64,000 nucleotides of DNA from JBEKIK01 sp963845975 (GTDB taxonomy: Bacteria > Planctomycetota > Planctomycetia > Pirellulales > Thermoguttaceae): the NCBI GenBank assembly GCA_963845975.1, contig CAWJUD010000002.1, positions 1,550,001 to 1,614,000 on the forward strand, read 5' to 3'. Below, one piece after another: positions 15,591 to 25,579 of the stretch. The first letter of the stretch is position 1. Every line of letters begins with the position of its first letter. Under the pieces are notes generated by a model, which worked only from the letters and a program-made list of their open reading frames with translations, was not told the origin of the DNA and made no database searches. The position numbers and the translations under genes are program-made.

Positions 15591-15845
15591 TTGCCACCCG
15601 GACCAAAATCAGCCCGCCCGATTTAGCTGCTCGCTGGGGAATCGACGCCCACAAAATCCTGAGTTGGATTAGATCGGGCGAGCTGCGCCATCGACATTAG
15701 CACAAAGCAAGGCGGCCGGCCGCGATTTGCGATCGACGAGGCCGACATTCTGGTTTTTGAAAATCGCCGAGCCGTGGGCGGGCCGCCTGTTAAGATGCCC
15801 CGCCGTCGCAAGCAAAGAGATATGGCAATTACGGAATACTTTTGA
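15587..15845 (+). CDS. Second excisionase-like HTH protein, frameshifted
   Basis: The start at 15587 overlaps the previous stop (ATGA). The first part reads SPPDLAARWGIDAHKILSWIRSGEL and then hits a stop at 15698. Two bases added at the GCGC at 15685-15688 restore GELRAIDISTK..GRPRFAIDEADILVF and an end at 15845 (MAITEYF). This is the standard HTH_17 ending, so the repaired reading of about 86 residues is very likely the real protein. It is followed at once by a terminator. Confidence 0.65.
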
Positions 15846-15852
15846 CCAAAAG

Positions 15853-15888
15853 AAAAACCGATCCACCGGCAAGAGCAGATCGGTTTTT
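15853..15888. terminator. Bidirectional terminator hairpin
   Basis: AAAAACCGATC and GATCGGTTTTT form a perfect 11-base stem with a 14-base loop. T runs on both strands mean it could stop transcription in either direction. It lies between the HTH pair and the replication genes. Confidence 0.75.
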
Positions 15889-15904
15889 CTAAAATGGATT
15901 CACT

Positions 15905-16147
15905 ATGAGTAATTTTACCCGCAAAAAAACAGAAATACAAGACCCGCCCTTAACCCGCCTACAACGGCTCACAGCCCTGCCCTTGTCATATCGGTTAGCG
16001 GTCATGGGCGTTGAACCAGCCGAAGCCCGCAGAGAGATCGAAAAATACTTGGGGCGTACTCTTGCCTGTATACCGCTGTTGTACGTCGAGTGCCGACGGG
16101 AATATGAACGCGGCCGGCGGCGAGCGAAGCGGAGGGCGGCACAATGA
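15905..16147 (+). CDS. Small hypothetical protein, coupled to the primase-helicase
   Basis: The protein has 80 residues and is basic, with a helical core (RLAVMGVEPAEARREIEKYLG) and an Arg/Lys-rich C-terminus (RGRRRAKRRAAQ). Its TGA overlaps the ATG of the primase-helicase gene. The position suggests a replication accessory or DNA-binding role. No family is recognised. Confidence 0.6.
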   Translation: MSNFTRKKTEIQDPPLTRLQRLTALPLSYRLAVMGVEPAEARREIEKYLGRTLACIPLLYVECRREYERGRRRAKRRAAQ

Positions 16148-18256
16148 CCGATCATCTTGCAAATATTCTCCCTCATCATCTTGCCGAGCTACGCCGATCC
16201 GGTCTAACCGACGAGACAAACAAGGCGGCGGGTATCTATTCTGAGGTAGCACCGGCCAAGCTTGCGGCGATTCTAGATTGGAAAAAGTATCCGTCGAAGT
16301 GTGCCCCGGCAATGGTGTTCCCTTATGTCGATGCCAACGGTCGCAACGGATATGCCCGTGTTAAGCCGGACCGGCCGCGATTGAGTGGTGGTAAGGCCAT
16401 CAAGTACGAATCGCCCAGGGGGCAGCCGAATCAGATATATACGCCACTCGATGTGTCCAAAGCGATTGCAGAAGCAAAGCAGGAATTATTGATTGACGAA
16501 GGCGAAAAAAAGAGTCTTTGCGCCACCCAATATGGTTTTCCTTGCATTGGTCTTGTGGGGGTAATGGGGTGGAAGGAAAAAAACCGTGAATCATTATTGC
16601 CCGCGCTCGAGCGTATCGCGTGGAAGGATCGACTGGTCTACATCGTTTTTGATTCCGATATTGCGGGAAACGAAAATATCCAGGATGCCGAATCTCGCCT
16701 TGCGGCACATTTGAAAAATCGAGGGGCTATAGTGAAGGTCTGCCGAATCCCCGAGGGTCCACTTGGCCCTGACGGCAAGCCGACGAAACAGGGACTCGAC
16801 GATTATGTCGTTGCACAAGCCGCCCAGGGCGTTGATCCACGCAAGGCTATTCGCGAACTGCTTGACGCGGCTGAGGAGCCGACGCCACCGAGCGCAGTAG
16901 AAATTAAAATGCCCGCAAAGCAGGTGAATCCGGGTATGGAGGCGGACTGTTTTCTCCGCTTAGCCGAACAGGACGGCGTTTCTAAACTGCGATTTTGGCG
17001 TAGTAGTTCGTGGAACTGGATAAATAATGCTTATGTGGAAATACCTAATACTGAAGCGCGCGCGGCGGTGATCAAGTATCTCGATAAAAAATATTCCGGC
17101 TTAACGTCGAACATCACAAGCAATGTAATGGACATATTGCGGGCCAAGGCGATTCTATCCGGCCGCATCGAGCCGCCCGCATGGATCGGCAATAAGCCCG
17201 GCCCGTGGCCTGCGGATGAGATGCTTGTGGCGAAAAATGGTCTCATTCACATTCCATCACTTATTGCAGGACAAAATTATATCGCCCCTCCCACGCCGCG
17301 ATTTTTTTCAATCAATGCACTGGATTACGATTTTCACATCGACGCGCCCGAGCCGAAAATTTGGTTATCGCTTTTATCCCAGTACTGGCCGGATGATCCA
17401 GCTAGTATTAGCACGCTACAAGAGTGGATGGGTTACACGCTCACGTCGGACACGCGCCAACAAAAAATCTTTTTACTTATCGGCCCCAAGCGGTCTGGCA
17501 AGGGCACTATCTCCCGCGTAGAGCGGAGCTTAATTGGACCGGCGAATTGTTGCGGGCCAACACTATCAAGCCTTGCCGGGAATTTTGGACTCTGGCCGCT
17601 ATTGGGCAAGTCGGTTGCGATTGTTTCCGATGCACGGCTTGGCGGCCGTGCTGATTCACAGATCATAGTGGAGCGGTTACTAAGTATTTCCGGGGAAGAT
17701 GCACTAAGCATCGACCGGAAGTGCCTGGAGTCCGTGACGGTCAAGTTACCCACCCGCTTGATGATTTTCAGCAATGAACTTCCGCGACTTGGCGACTCAT
17801 CCGGCGCACTCGCTAGCCGCATGATTTTATTGCGACTGACAAAATCGTTTTACGGCCGCGAAGATCACGACCTTAGCATCAAGCTACAAACAGAGTTGCC
17901 GAGCATCTTGCTATGGTCAATCGAGGGTTGGCGACGATTACGCGAGCGCGGCCGGTTTGAACAGCCAGAAAGCGGCCGAGAAATGTTCAGCGACCTTGCG
18001 GACCTCAGCAGTCCTATTGCTCAATTTCTCCGCGAGCAGTGCGTGTTAGATGACGGCAGCAGGGTGTCGCGCCGACCTCTACGCGGCTTACGGTGATTGG
18101 TGTCAACGGCATGGACGCAAGCACGTTGATGACGAAAGCGGATTCGGTCGTCAATTGCGAGCGGCAATTCCGACAATCCGAGATTCACAACCCAGGATAG
18201 ATGGTCGGCAAGTACGGTATTACGAGGGGGTCGGCTTACAGTCTGTATGGTCATAG
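16144..18256 (+). CDS. Toprim/SF3 primase-helicase (D5-like), frameshifted near the end
   Basis: The protein has about 703 residues after repair. The N-terminal part resembles DUF3854 toprim-type primase regions (ELLIDEGEKKSLCA..., then the acidic VFDSDIAGN at about residue 160). The C-terminal part is a D5_N/SF3 helicase with Walker A GPKRSGKGT near residue 447 and an SF3-like NELPRLGD. As written the frame ends at 18096. Two bases added at GCGC (18069-18072) give VSRADLYAAYGDWCQRHG and an end at 18256, the usual winged-helix tail of this family. This is the main replication enzyme of the island. Confidence 0.85.
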
Positions 18257-18279
18257 TGAAACACCTGAAACATGTTTCT
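18256..18279 (+). promoter_or_regulatory. Palindromic protein-binding site, copy 2
   Basis: GTGAAAC, a short spacer, then TGAAACATGTTTC, at the very end of the primase-helicase gene and 35 bases before the next start codon. Confidence 0.6.
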
Positions 18280-18313
18280 TACCACTGTACGTGTAGCGAG
18301 GAAAAAAATAAAA

Positions 18314-18586
18314 ATGAAAAAAGAAAATAATAATATAAGTAGCAGTGCTGTGAAACATGTTTCACCTGTTTCACTCGCCGCCGCTTGGCCTCCGTCGTGG
18401 TTATCGGCGAATACCGAGCAAATCCAGGCACAAAAGCCTGTTCAGTCACCGGCTTGCACTCCGGCCGATCCCGCAACTTGTCCCCATGATACCGTGGAGG
18501 AAACCCCTACAAGTGATGGTTATATCAACCGGCAATGCCGCGACTGTGGTGAGTGGTTGCCATGTACAAAGGAACCAACGGAATGA
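18314..18586 (+). CDS. Small zinc-binding protein
   Basis: The protein has 90 residues from the ATG at 18314 (MKKENNNISSS...). The C-terminal part has CPHD ... CRDCGEWLPC, a zinc ribbon of the kind often encoded beside D5-type helicases. The N-terminal codons contain palindromic site copy 3. The stop overlaps the next ATG. Nucleic-acid binding is likely but not proven. Confidence 0.6.
   Translation: MKKENNNISSSAVKHVSPVSLAAAWPPSWLSANTEQIQAQKPVQSPACTPADPATCPHDTVEETPTSDGYINRQCRDCGEWLPCTKEPTE
18351..18374 (-). promoter_or_regulatory. Palindromic protein-binding site, copy 3
   Basis: It contains the 16-base perfect palindrome GTGAAACATGTTTCAC (18350-18365) plus a third half-site, in the opposite orientation to copies 1 and 2. 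It lies inside the 5' part of the zinc-protein gene. Confidence 0.6.
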
Positions 18587-18819
18587 ATCAAACCCGCACC
18601 CTCAAGCACGCCGCAATCGACTTTCACCGCCGTGGCATGACGTGGACGGCATTTTGGCAGCAGCACGGCGCCGCGGTTCGAGCCTGCGAGCCGTGCAACC
18701 GGCGACGTTTCGGGCAACTGTATCGACGCTTAATGGCAATCGTGGCATCAGGCAACACAACCGGCATGGCGTCCGCGGGCGACAATGACGCCATGCCACA
18801 ACCGGAGGTGAACCGATGA
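18583..18819 (+). CDS. Small basic hypothetical protein
   Basis: The protein has 78 residues from the ATG at 18583, overlapping the previous stop (ATGA). It is Arg-rich with a CEPC pair (RACEPCNRRRFGQLYRRLM). It may bind nucleic acid. Its TGA overlaps a further ATG at 18816, which suggests the operon continues. Confidence 0.55.
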   Translation: MNQTRTLKHAAIDFHRRGMTWTAFWQQHGAAVRACEPCNRRRFGQLYRRLMAIVASGNTTGMASAGDNDAMPQPEVNR

Positions 18820-18924
18820 TCGAAACGATTACAAAACATAGCATACCGGGCGGGTGTGCGCCTTTTTGAACGACACCCCCGAAACCGCATTGGCATGATT
18901 CGTGTTTTTCGGCCAGTTTTTTAA
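18816..18924 (+). CDS. Possible micro-gene, frameshifted
   Basis: The ATG at 18816 overlaps the previous stop. As written it gives 17 residues. Adding GC at the TGCGCC step (about 18856) gives a basic 36-residue peptide ending at 18924 (...RHPRNRIGMIRVFRPVF). The overlap is the only support. Confidence 0.3.
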
Positions 18925-19002
18925 TATAGGGGATTATAAAAAAATAGGGGGGGTGAAATTGAAAACACGCGACCGGCATTTCGCCGGCAGTGTAATTAAC
19001 CA

Positions 19003-19257
19003 GTGGCATATTCCGCACATTATGAGGAACAACTCATCCAAAAACACGGTAAGCCAGACGGGGGAATGGTTTCGTTTAACTGTGGTGAGGCCAGACAGCC
19101 TGGATTCGATGCACATCACGAGCCCGAGCAAAATAATCCAGCCCACGCCCACCTCTATTGCGACGAGCAGGCAACTGGAAACAAACGAAAGAAAAACGTG
19201 CAACGACTCGCACGATTGTGTGTCATTAAGATTCAACCGCGGTTTTGCTCATTATGA
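19003..19257 (+). CDS. Doubtful hypothetical protein
   Basis: An 84-residue frame from a GTG at 19003 reads protein-like in parts (HYEEQLIQKHGKPDGGMV, HAHLYCDEQATGNKRKKNVQRL). There is no ribosome site or family match. It is followed by a strong terminator, which gives modest support. Confidence 0.3.
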   Translation: MAYSAHYEEQLIQKHGKPDGGMVSFNCGEARQPGFDAHHEPEQNNPAHAHLYCDEQATGNKRKKNVQRLARLCVIKIQPRFCSL

Positions 19258-19318
19258 TTATTCTTTAAACGGATCGAAACGCTGTAACAGCAGTGCTCGA
19301 CCAACAAAACAAAAGTCC

Positions 19319-19352
19319 CCATGACCACACACAGTCATGGGGGCTTTATTTG
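19319..19352 (+). terminator. Rho-independent terminator of the right arm
   Basis: CCCCATGAC and GTCATGGGG form a perfect 9-base stem with a short loop, followed by GCTTTATTT. It is well placed to end the right-arm transcript. Confidence 0.75.
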
Positions 19353-19465
19353 ATAGGCGTGGCCGGATGGGGCAGGGAATCCAGCCGTAGAGTGCCCATC
19401 GACTTTTAGCATAATCTAGGCCGGGTGCATGGCAAGAGGGGCCGGACCGACATTAAAAAAGGCGT

Positions 19466-19500
19466 TTTGACACCCGTTTTGACACCCGTTATGACACTTT
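19466..19500. repeat. Tandem 12-base repeat
   Basis: TTTTGACACCCG occurs twice in tandem, followed by a third imperfect copy (TTATGACACTTT). It lies 105 bases from the tRNA half and could be a recombinase or regulator arm site. Confidence 0.5.
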
Positions 19501-19604
19501 TCGTTCCTTTTGTACACCTGAACATGGAAAGCCGACAGAGCAAATACAGACGGGAAAATACGGTATTTCCGGCGTTTATGAGTGGTGTACAAGAAAGGCC
19601 GGAA

Positions 19605-19646
19605 TCAATTTGCAATCCGCTGCCTTAGCCACTTGGCTACGGCGCC
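19605..19646 (-). pseudogene. 5' half of a tRNA-Cys (GCA)
   Basis: On the minus strand, GGCGCCG, the D-arm TAGCC-AAGTGGCTAAGGC and the anticodon loop TTGCAAA match a bacterial tRNA-Cys. The sequence then departs exactly after the anticodon loop (no TCCGC strand, T-arm or 3' acceptor). Such a break is where tRNA-targeting integrases cut. It may mark the right edge of the island. The 3' half is not in this window. Confidence 0.6.
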
Positions 19647-19978
19647 TTGTCCCAAACTGTATCAATCAACAAGTCGGCTGACAAGTCCTGATAACCTTAT
19701 CTTGATTTCCAGTTTTTTGAAAGGTTGTTTTAAGCAACTGCAATAAAGAAATCTACACACATAAATGAATCTAATAGGGTGCATAAGGAAAACAAAACTC
19801 CCTAATTTACTTTGCGTATTTATCTTATTTTACCTATTTGTCTAAAGCAAAAGTAAATAATTGGAACTTTCGGTTCTGATTAAGGTTATTTGCCAGTTGA
19901 CACGATTTGTAATACGCGCTTTTGTAAAAAATCTTTTCTATATCACTGATATTTTCCACACTTTAGGACACCAAGATT
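19647..19978. other. Gene-free AT-rich stretch
   Basis: About 330 bases, AT-rich, between the tRNA half and the next gene. I see no coding frame, hairpin terminator or repeat here. It probably holds the promoter of the gene at 19979. Confidence 0.5.
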
Positions 19979-20329
19979 ATGCTCTCTGCAATTAAAAATT
20001 GTATTAAACTATTATCCGCTCGGTTCACAAAACAAAAAATTGAGGACATAGCAACCAATATTGCCAACCAATGCCGAAATACGGTAACTCAACACGTAAT
20101 TGGCAAATCCAAGCTCTTGCCGCCTAAGCAAATGCGTGGGTACATTAGGGCTTATGCGGCTTGTTCTTTAGAATCCATTATCAATGAGCGTAACGATATC
20201 AAACATCTTAATCCCAGCCAGATTTCCAAGGTCATTCTACAGGCAAAAGAGTTTTTAATCGAGATGGTTATCGGTGATATGCGATCAATGCCCCCCACAG
20301 TTGTGGCAGATATTGCCGCCGCGGCTTAA
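19979..20329 (+). CDS. Hypothetical helical protein
   Basis: The 116-residue protein is all-helical and basic at the N-terminus (MLSAIKNCIKLLSARFTKQKIEDIA). No signal peptide or known motif. It is the first gene outside the island on the right. A weak stem (AAGCC/GGCTT) with seven T residues follows at about 20367-20400 and may end the transcript. The function is unknown. Confidence 0.6.
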   Translation: MLSAIKNCIKLLSARFTKQKIEDIATNIANQCRNTVTQHVIGKSKLLPPKQMRGYIRAYAACSLESIINERNDIKHLNPSQISKVILQAKEFLIEMVIGDMRSMPPTVVADIAAAA

Positions 20330-20491
20330 ATTCGACTCGAAAATAGATCGGGCCTTTGTCTTTTTCAAAGCCTAAGGTCTGCAATCCGAGGGCTTTTTTT
20401 ATTTCTTGAACTCTTTGCTTAATGATATTTTACCCGGTAAAATCGCTTTTTTATCGGCTTATATGCATAAGAATTTGCTTGCATATCGAAA

Positions 20492-21359
20492 ATGACCATT
20501 GAACTCACACCTAAATACGACTATCTGGTTGGCATTGATTCCGACGGCTGCGCATTCGACACCATGGAACTGAAGCACAAAGAGTGCTTTATTCCAAACA
20601 TCATCAACTATTGGGAATTGCAGGGCGTGAGCAAATACGCCCGCGAGGCGGCTGAATTTGTAAATCTCTATTCCAAAAGCCGGGGAATCAACCGCTTTCC
20701 GGCATTAATCGAGGCCTTGGAGTGGCTGCAAAAACGACCTGAGGTAAAAGCCCGGGGCGTAAAAATAAACATCCCCCAATCGCTTCGCGATTGGATCAAG
20801 AGCGAAACCAAGCTGGGCAATCCGGCCTTGGAAAAAGAGGTCCAAAAAAACGGCGATCCGGACTTGAAACTGGCCCTGGAATGGTCGAAGGCCGTCAATA
20901 AGTCGATAGAGAACATGGTCCGGCACGTGCCTCCATTCCCTTTTGTTCGCGAAAGCCTGAAAAAGCTCCGCCATCAGGCCGACATCCTCGTGGTATCAGC
21001 CACTCCGCACGAGGCTCTTAAGCGGGAATGGGAAGAACACGATCTCACGCAGTATATAGCGGCGATTGGCGGGCAAGAGATCGGCACCAAGAAAGAAATG
21101 CTCTGCGCGGCGGCAAAATATCCGCCCAACCATACTCTAATGATCGGCGACGCATTTGGCGACTATCAGGCGGCCGTGGCCAACAAGGACTCTGTTCTTT
21201 CCCATCAATCCCGGCGCGGAAGAAGCCAGTTGGAAACGATTTTTCCAAGAAGGCATAGACCGTTTCCTGTCCGGCAAGTTCACCGACGACTACCAGAAGC
21301 AACTTCTCGCGGAATTTGATAGTTTCCTGCCCGAACGACCCCCATGGCCGGTGGAATAA
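20492..21359 (+). CDS. HAD-superfamily phosphatase, frameshifted
   Basis: About 288 residues after repair. Motif I is GIDSDGCAFDT, motif II VVSAT, motif III includes KKEM, and motif IV GDAFGD. A helical cap lies between motifs I and II. The first frame drifts after AAVANKDS. One frame over it continues FFPINPGAEEASWKRFFQEGIDRF...ERPPWPVE and stops at 21359, which matches the usual ending of this HAD group. Two bases are missing between about 21178 and 21191. It is likely a sugar- or glycerate-type phosphatase. It lies just before gnd in the same direction. Confidence 0.75.
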
Positions 21360-21433
21360 TGAATGCTGAATAAAAAACTAAAAAAACTATGACTGAAACC
21401 ACTGAACTCTGAACCCTAAACCCTAAACCCCCC

Positions 21434-22871
<1,438 letters not shown>

Positions 22872-22894
22872 CCACTTATCATGTTTAGAATCCA

Positions 22895-22920
22895 AGCCCA
22901 CGGGTTGCAATCCGTGGGCT
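22895..22920. repeat. REP-like palindrome
   Basis: AGCCCACGG-gttgcaat-CCGTGGGCT, perfect 9-base arms. There is no T run after it, so it is not a typical terminator. It belongs to a set of AGCCC...GGGCT palindromes in this window. Confidence 0.6.
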
Positions 22921-22940
22921 GATATCGAGGAGTTATAAAA

Positions 22941-23723
22941 ATGTCTTCCGAATATCTCGAACAACTTTTTGGATTGACCGGCCAAACGGCGGTGGTCATC
23001 GGCGGGGCCGGAGTGCTGGGCGGGGCTTTATGTGCGGGATTGGTCCAGGCCGGGGCCAGGGTGATTGTCGCCGACGTGGCCGACGACCCTTGCAAGGCCC
23101 GCGTGGCCGAATTGAAAAAACTCGGCGGCAAGGCCGATTATTGCCTGGTCGACGTCACCTCTCGCCAGTCTATCGAAAACCTGCTGGCCAAATCCATCGA
23201 TCTGGCCGGCCGGGTGCATATTCTGGTAAATTGCGCAGGCGTAAATGCCGGTACCAATTTTCTCGACGCCACCGACGCCGATTGGGATCGCATTTTAACG
23301 ATCAATCTTCGCGGCGTTTTCCAGGCCTGCCAGGTCTTCGGCCGTCACATGGTTGAAAGCGGCGGCGGCTCGATCGTCAACATCGGCAGCGTGACTTCGC
23401 ATCTGCCGCTATCGCGGGTGTTTGCTTATGCGGCCTCGAAGGCGGGCGTGCTGAACCTGTCGCGAAACATCGCCCACGATTTCGGCCAAAAAGGCGTGCG
23501 CGTCAACGTAATCTGCCCGGGCTTCTTCCCGGCCGAACAAAACCGCAAACTGCTGACAAAAGAACGCGTGGAAAGCATCATGAGCCACACGCCCATGAAC
23601 CGTTTCGGCGAACCCGAAGAACTAATCGGCTCACTTCTGCTATTGGTTTCGCCCAAGGCCGGCAGTTTCATCACCGGGGCTCCAATCAACGTCGACGGCG
23701 GATTTACAGGCATTTGGTTGTAA
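22941..23723 (+). CDS. SDR-family oxidoreductase
   Basis: The protein has 260 residues and is a classical short-chain dehydrogenase. The nucleotide-binding turn is GGAGVLGG (near residue 21), then NCAG, the catalytic Ser in IGSVTS, and the YAASK catalytic Tyr/Lys. The C-terminal region INVDGGF is typical. It resembles the gluconate 5-dehydrogenase/D-mannonate oxidoreductase group. Its position beside gnd suggests sugar-acid metabolism. The substrate is not determined. The ATG at 22941 has GAGGAG upstream. Confidence 0.8.
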   Translation: MSSEYLEQLFGLTGQTAVVIGGAGVLGGALCAGLVQAGARVIVADVADDPCKARVAELKKLGGKADYCLVDVTSRQSIENLLAKSIDLAGRVHILVNCAGVNAGTNFLDATDADWDRILTINLRGVFQACQVFGRHMVESGGGSIVNIGSVTSHLPLSRVFAYAASKAGVLNLSRNIAHDFGQKGVRVNVICPGFFPAEQNRKLLTKERVESIMSHTPMNRFGEPEELIGSLLLLVSPKAGSFITGAPINVDGGFTGIWL

Positions 23724-23823
23724 AACTTAAGGGATTGGAGATTAGGAATTGGATTATTCACCGCGCGGGTGTCACGGAAAATATTACAGGGTACTAAGCT
23801 AGAGAAAATCAGCGGAGGGTGCC

Positions 23824-24374
23824 ATGAGAGGTTGGGAACAACAAGTTCAGTATGTTGTGCGGGAGTTCGGAACATACTTCTCTAACAGAATCCAGAAGCC
23901 ATTGGAAATCATGCAAGTTTGGGACAGCATGTGGACACCAGAGGATGAGGCCAACCTTATGCCTACTGACTGGGATAAGCTCGCTGGTGTTTATCTCTTC
24001 GCTGATGTATGCAAAGCAGATGGCGGTCTGTCTGATGGCCAAGACCAATATTCTGTGATACATAGGTTGGGTATTGCAACAGACAGGCCTTTCGGCGACA
24101 GGCTTGCAGATTATGGCTACCCCGAAAAAAGACCGCATGCTTATTATTATCAAAAAAAAAGAGAGAGTGGGTTCACTGGTTTCGCTATCGTTGGATTGAC
24201 ATAATCCCGATCGACAAGGCGCAGACACCTTGTTTCCTTCCCGTTGCGTTAGAAAACTTTCTCCTCAAGCAGATTCATCCAATGGAAAACACAGTTGGTG
24301 TGCCTCATTCACTCCGCAGGCAGCGACTCGTATTCGATGACCAAGGGTTGGTGGGTGGCAGCCAATGCCGTTAG
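23824..24374 (+). CDS. GIY-YIG-like protein, frameshifted at an A9 run
   Basis: The first frame reads ...DKLAGVYLFADVC...VIHRLGIATDRPFGDRLADYG...YYYQKK. One frame over it continues REWVHWFRYRWIDIIPID...CFLPVALENFLLKQIHPMENTVG and stops at 24374. The order GVY-lf ... lGia..fg.RL..yg ... W.dIIPi ... aLE.fLl..l.P..N fits a GIY-YIG nuclease fold, with the second YIG changed to HRLG, so activity is uncertain. The break lies in nine A residues (24152-24160), where ten would keep the frame. Real slippage or an error are both possible. About 183 residues when read through. Confidence 0.55.
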
Positions 24375-24539
24375 CAGTTTATTGACTGGGTAGTTCTTTT
24401 TAAGTGTGCCACTTCTGCCAGTGCAACACGCGCAATTCGGGATTACACTCATAATCCATTATGACCGTATCGATAGTTGGCATTGCTCTTATTTAATGCT
24501 AAAATGTAGTTGGTGGATAGCAAGTCGAGACATAATCCC

Positions 24540-25052
24540 ATGAAAGTCGATCGTAAGAAACCGAGCGTGTACTTGGATACGACCATTCTTTCATCATACT
24601 GGTACGAAGGGTCAGATATCCTCGCACTCGGTCGTCGCATTACTACGCGCGAATGGTGGGACACGGAGCGCTCTCATTTTGCCCTCTGGGTCTCATCCGT
24701 CACGGAAGATGAGCTGGAAGCAGGAAGTTATCCGCATCAGTCAGATGCGTTGGCGATGGCACAGGGGCTGCGGTTCCTGCCGATGATTGTGGAGGCGCGG
24801 GAGTTTGCCGCGCAGTTAATGTACAAACATGTAGTTCCTAATTCCAAACCTGGCGATGCCCTGCAAATGGCGATTGCTGCTGTGCATCGCGTGGATTACT
24901 TGCTCACCTGGAACTATGCTCATTTGGCAAATCCTATTGCTCAAACGCAATTGGAAACGGCATGCCAGAGATCGGATTGGCGTGCGCCGCTACTGGTTTC
25001 ACCCGAAACAATTCCCAGAGTAATTTTAGGCCAAACGATAAAAAGGAAATAA
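24540..25052 (+). CDS. PIN-domain toxin (VapC-like)
   Basis: The protein has 170 residues from the ATG at 24540. PIN-type acidic residues are visible in VYLDTTIL (residues 10-17), VTEDELEAG, KPGDALQMAIAA and RVDYLLTWN, as expected for a metal-dependent RNase toxin. It is followed after one base by the small antitoxin-like gene, so the order is toxin first. The length fits the family. The RNA target is not known. Confidence 0.75.
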   Translation: MKVDRKKPSVYLDTTILSSYWYEGSDILALGRRITTREWWDTERSHFALWVSSVTEDELEAGSYPHQSDALAMAQGLRFLPMIVEAREFAAQLMYKHVVPNSKPGDALQMAIAAVHRVDYLLTWNYAHLANPIAQTQLETACQRSDWRAPLLVSPETIPRVILGQTIKRK

Positions 25053-25053
25053 T

Positions 25054-25242
25054 ATGGCACTTAAAGATGAAAATGTGGAAGCAGTTCGTACTGCCCGCAA
25101 ATCGCTGGCTCGCAAATTTGGAGGACTTGCCGGCTGGTTTCGTCATTTGCAAGACTGCGATCAAAAACGGCAAGTACGTGCTATCGCAAGACGGAGGAAG
25201 GTGGCAGTTGGGAAACGAAAACCGCCTACTCGAACTGGATGA
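25054..25242 (+). CDS. Antitoxin-like small protein
   Basis: The protein has 62 residues from the ATG at 25054, with AAAAGGAAA ahead and 1 base after the toxin stop. The opening MALKDENVEAVRTARKSLARKFGG matches the short helical partners found beside PIN toxins (xxKDExVxxVRxxRxxL). The C-terminus is very basic. A reading in another frame over the same stretch is longer but lacks this match. Confidence 0.6.
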   Translation: MALKDENVEAVRTARKSLARKFGGLAGWFRHLQDCDQKRQVRAIARRRKVAVGKRKPPTRTG

Positions 25243-25311
25243 ACACATCCTCAGTCATATCGTGCAGCCAAGAGTCGGATAAGACGGAATAATTGTCTCT
25301 GTCGAATAGAA

Positions 25312-25488
25312 TCATCGGTTCGAATTGCGTTTAGTTGCACCTTTTGGCCGGGCCTTCTTGCGATCTGCTTCACGAAGGTGCATTGCTTCTCGTAACATCT
25401 CCTTCAAATCGTCATCGTCTGTGAATGCGCCGATCGTCCGTCGCCAGTTCTTATTTTTTCCACTATGTAATGTTTCGTATTTAGACAT
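25312..25488 (-). CDS. Small hypothetical protein
   Basis: The protein has 58 residues from the ATG at 25488, with GGAGGTG upstream on the same strand. The text MSKYETLHSGKNKNWRRTIGAFTDDDDLKEMLREAM looks like a short DNA-associated or antitoxin-type protein. It ends in basic residues. The function is unknown. Confidence 0.55.
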   Translation of the reverse strand: MSKYETLHSGKNKNWRRTIGAFTDDDDLKEMLREAMHLREADRKKARPKGATKRNSNR

Positions 25489-25579
25489 GGCAACACCTCC
25501 ACTAACGTTATAATACCCCATCCCGCTCAGGAATTCAATCCATGTTGACTAACCAGGTAATTGAGGTGATTATATCTCC

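Noticed and set aside
19425..19628. Tyrosine integrase fragment next to the tRNA half
   Set aside because: The frame consists of the tandem repeat and the tRNA half; no R/H/R/Y motif is present on either strand.
21406..21433. Telomere or linear-replicon end
   Set aside because: Only a few imperfect heptamers within a normal intergenic gap; similar ladders occur at several internal places.
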